The translations under genes were made by a program, and so were the position numbers. This document shows, piece by piece, positions 62,401 to 64,000 of a stretch of DNA of 64,000 bases (the stretch's first letter is position 1; every line of letters starts with the position of its first letter). This stretch comes from Maioricimonas rarisocia. GTDB taxonomy: Bacteria > Planctomycetota > Planctomycetia > Planctomycetales > Planctomycetaceae. The notes beneath the pieces are model-generated. The model was not told the origin of the DNA, did not search any database, and saw nothing but the letters and a program-made list of their open reading frames with translations. The DNA is taken from NCBI RefSeq assembly GCF_007747795.1, contig NZ_CP036275.1, positions 2,036,001 through 2,100,000 of the forward strand, in the 5' to 3' direction.

Positions 62401-64000
62401 CGTACGGGCTGGCATGAGGAGATTCCGAAGCGGCACTGGCATCTGAACGACCCGGGCGTCGTGCCCAACCTGCTGCAGACCGGTGCCGGCTCTCCGACCG
62501 GGATCTGCGTCTACGAAGGAGAACTGCTGCCGGGCGTCTTTCAGGGAACCCTGCTGCACACCGATGCCGGGCCGAACATCTGCCGGGCTTACGTGACCGA
62601 GAAGGACGGAGCCGGTTACAAAGCCGAGATCGTCAACATCCTGGACGGAGCGCAGCTGAACAAGTGGTTCCGCCCGTCGGATGTCTGCGTGGCACCGGAT
62701 GGTTCGATCCTCGTTGCCGACTGGTACGACCCGGGCGTGGGTGGTCACCGGATGCAGGATGTCGAGCACGGACGGCTGTTCCGCGTGGCACCGGTCGGCG
62801 GGAAGCATGCGAAGTACACGGTTCCCGAGTTTGACTTCTCGACGGCTGAAGGAGCGGTGAAGGCATTGCAGTCACCCAACCTGGCGGTTCGCTACATGGC
62901 GTTCACCGCGCTGCAGGAGATGGGAGCCGACGCCGAGCCGGCACTGAAGAAATTGTGGCAGTCGGACGATCTGCGGATGCGGGCCCGGGCCTTGTGGGTG
63001 CTGGGGAAGCTGGGGCTGGGTGACGAGAAGACGCTGGCGTATCTGCGGCAGGCTGCGAAGGACGACAATCCTGATATCAGGATCACGTCGATTCGGCTGG
63101 CCCGTCAGCTACGGGGGAAGATGAACCTGTCGAAGTTTCCCGAGGCGCTCGAACTGACCGACCCGTCGCCGGCCGTTCGCCGTGAGATGCTGATCGGACT
63201 GCGGGAACTGACGCTCGAGGACTCGGCTGCGGTGCCGGAGGTCTGGGCGTCGCTGGCGCTGCAGCATGACGGCGAGGACCGCTGGTATCTCGAAGCACTC
63301 GGTCTGGCGGCTGATGGTCGCTGGGATCTGTTTCTGAACGCGTGGTTGAACCGGGTTGGCCCGGAATGGAAGTCGAAGGCGGGCCGCGACATCATCTGGC
63401 GGTCGCGGGCGGAGATCACGCCCGACCTGCTTTCGCGGCTCATTCAGGACCCAGCCACGCCGAAGGACGAGCTGCCGCGACTGATGCGGGCGTTCGACTT
63501 CCAGCATTCGCAGCAGACTCAGGACGCATTGACGAAGCTGGCTTTTGCAGGCGACGAGAGTGAGAAGGCGGCGTTCTTCCAGGCGGAGGCGCTGAACCGG
63601 CTGGAAGGCTTCGACGTCAATGGCAATCGCGAGTATCGGGCGGCTCTCGATCGGGTGCTCGAAGCCTCCGAGGGGACGACGCAGTTCGTCAAGCTGGTCG
63701 AGAAGTTCAACGTTGAGGACCGGTACGATGATCTGCTGGCACTGGCGCAGCAGCATTCTCAGGAGCAGCTGGGTATGGAAGCGGTCAAGGCGCTGCTCAA
63801 CCGCAAGCAGCATGCGTTGCTGCGGAAGGCGCTGACGAGCGAAGACCGGGAGACGATCGACAGCACGCTGGCGGCACTCGCGACCGCGGCCGACGGTCGC
63901 AGCACGGGGCTGCTTCTGCAGTTGATGCAGGATGACGATCAGCCGATCGCCGTGCGGCGGGGGGCGATCCGAACGCTTGGTGCGGCCCGGCCGGGTGCGC
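59482..64000 (+). CDS. Large secreted DUF1080-ThuA-NPCBM-dehydrogenase-HEAT protein (partial)
   Basis: This frame is open from ATG 59482 (GAGAGG upstream) to the window edge, at least 1506 residues, with no stop found. Order: signal peptide (1-23); DUF1080/3-keto-disaccharide hydrolase domain (about 25-235, FRPIFDGKSLSGWRG, SANSGIQFRG); ThuA-like domain (about 235-500, KKVVFIAGTPSHGYFSHEHN, GGGRHYL); NPCBM carbohydrate-binding domain (about 555-690, WAEPRLSGPEG, VEYGIGTHANSIIEY, ARGGLDNGG); PVC-type membrane-bound dehydrogenase propeller (about 710-1100, QAQLFAAEPMMFNPTNIDID, EGMVFRCNMDGSEFE); HEAT repeats (about 1115-1506). A c-type heme domain often follows in this family, but would lie beyond the window. 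Probably degrades or binds polysaccharides outside the cell. Confidence 0.88.
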   Translation, partial: MSRFFRLCVAVGLLVPAAVASAADDGFRPIFDGKSLSGWRGDENFWHVNNGTIVAESTPDNPCKENTFLVWDQGEVDDFELKLEFRISGSDSANSGIQFRGSERDDGHVIGYQADIDRAGKWVGALYDEATGRGTLAARGQQTVVDAEGDKQTSSLDQSADELLEQIDIDDWNEYSITARGAEITLKINGNVTARVTDNQPGERDLKGLLALQLHSGPPMKIEFRNIRLKRFRLADARKKVVFIAGTPSHGYFSHEHNAGCLLLADKLNTAAREHGLPVLATVYTNGWPKDPTAFDNADTVVSYCDGGGRHYLNDRLDDFDHLVESRGVGLCCIHYAVEVPKGPSGEHFLKWIGGYFEPFWSVNPHWTAKFENLPEHPVTRGVEPFEIRDEWYYHMRFREGMEGVTPILTDLPPRETLNRKDGAHSGNPFVRDAVLERKEPQHVAWAYERPDNKGRGFGFTGGHFHANWKEDNFRKVVLNAIVWTAGLDVPEGGVESATPTQEELEANQDYPKPGEKKAAARRTVRDVAAASKSGAKPAASSPVVTTDTPGHAVEISADVTGAKKLFLVVTDGGNGFSCDWADWAEPRLSGPEGDLKLTELKWKTAATDFGTPQVNRNTQGQPLRIGGQSVEYGIGTHANSIIEYDLPEGHKYTRFIARGGLDNGGTDQGGCGNGASVQFHVFTKRPGRSFLARVTGDRGSGVAASHEAEDALVQLDVHDDLQAQLFAAEPMMFNPTNIDIDHLGRVWVCEVINYRRFRNTDHPERTEGDRILILEDTDGDGAADKSTTFYQGRDIDSAHGICVLPTPSGKGTRALISVGDSVFYLIDDNGDLKADRKEVLFTGIEGTQHDHGIHAFVFGPDGKLYFNFGNNGKRIKDKDGNPIVDKAGNVVNDSRKPYQEGMVFRCNMDGSEFETLAWNFRNNWEVAVDSFGTLWQSDNDDDGNRGVRINYVMEYGNYGYRDELTGAGWRDPRTGWHEEIPKRHWHLNDPGVVPNLLQTGAGSPTGICVYEGELLPGVFQGTLLHTDAGPNICRAYVTEKDGAGYKAEIVNILDGAQLNKWFRPSDVCVAPDGSILVADWYDPGVGGHRMQDVEHGRLFRVAPVGGKHAKYTVPEFDFSTAEGAVKALQSPNLAVRYMAFTALQEMGADAEPALKKLWQSDDLRMRARALWVLGKLGLGDEKTLAYLRQAAKDDNPDIRITSIRLARQLRGKMNLSKFPEALELTDPSPAVRREMLIGLRELTLEDSAAVPEVWASLALQHDGEDRWYLEALGLAADGRWDLFLNAWLNRVGPEWKSKAGRDIIWRSRAEITPDLLSRLIQDPATPKDELPRLMRAFDFQHSQQTQDALTKLAFAGDESEKAAFFQAEALNRLEGFDVNGNREYRAALDRVLEASEGTTQFVKLVEKFNVEDRYDDLLALAQQHSQEQLGMEAVKALLNRKQHALLRKALTSEDRETIDSTLAALATAADGRSTGLLLQLMQDDDQPIAVRRGAIRTLGAARPGA

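Noticed and set aside
61249-62808. 519-codon - strand open frame
   Set aside because: Antisense to the NPCBM and dehydrogenase-propeller part of the same gene.

Overview
This GC-rich (roughly 60-65%) window reads as chromosomal DNA of a planctomycete, probably in or near Planctomycetaceae. The evidence is the gene content: PVC-type large multidomain secreted enzymes (DUF1080, ThuA, NPCBM and dehydrogenase propeller), a serine/threonine kinase with a C-terminal beta-helix-like region, a fused ResB-CcsA cytochrome c biogenesis protein, sulfotransferases, FG-GAP and PQQ-propeller secreted proteins, and intergenic blocks full of hairpin repeats that encode spurious GQTFLSA-like peptides. Genus cannot be fixed from the sequence alone. 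No rRNA, tRNA or CRISPR array was recognised.

Layout. 1-3348: repeat-rich intergenic DNA around a secreted glucose/sorbosone-dehydrogenase-like propeller, including four 97-bp elements with 15-bp terminal inverted repeats. 3349-4482: secreted SGNH esterase. 4870-11040 (+): sugar transferase, nfeD-floA plus a membrane-anchored partner, GT4 glycosyltransferase, MEKHLA protein and an unusual SGNH-like protein. 11183-12750: intact IS4-family element with 18-bp inverted repeats, a 10-bp target duplication and a hairpin over the transposase ribosome site. 13184-21669 (-): a tight nine-gene operon for building and decorating a glycan or lipid (two ELM1-family proteins, two 2OG-Fe(II) oxygenases, two sulfotransferases, two methyltransferase proteins, one GT4). 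21763-25706 (-): FG-GAP protein and acetyl-CoA synthetase, separated by more repeats.

26131-31155 (-): fused cytochrome c maturation protein and an exported tandem-duplicated protein. 31403-33053 (+): tRNA-dihydrouridine synthase and a small unknown protein. 33563-36379 (+): transmembrane Ser/Thr kinase. 36406-37583 (-): guanine-deaminase-like enzyme overlapping a DUF374 acyltransferase. 37715-48728 (-): a Tad/Flp pilus locus (TadB-like, ArnT-like glycosyltransferase, FHA-TadA ATPase, CpaB, TadE/TadG-like proteins, prepilin peptidase, Flp-type pilin and a second pilin-like peptide). No secretin or TadZ is present in the window. 49012-56770 (-): thioredoxin-like lipoprotein, giant PQQ-propeller/TPR protein and YceH. 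57514-58515 (-): sugar-phosphate isomerase/epimerase-like TIM barrel. 58765-64000 (+): secreted glutathione peroxidase, then a large secreted multidomain protein that runs off the window.

The clearest candidate for an undescribed system is the nine-gene operon at 13184-21669, in which four enzyme classes each occur twice. It lies beside other polysaccharide genes (4870-11040), from which it is now separated by the IS. Also notable are the Tad locus with its FHA-ATPase fusion and embedded glycosyltransferase, and the RBS-masking hairpin of the IS.
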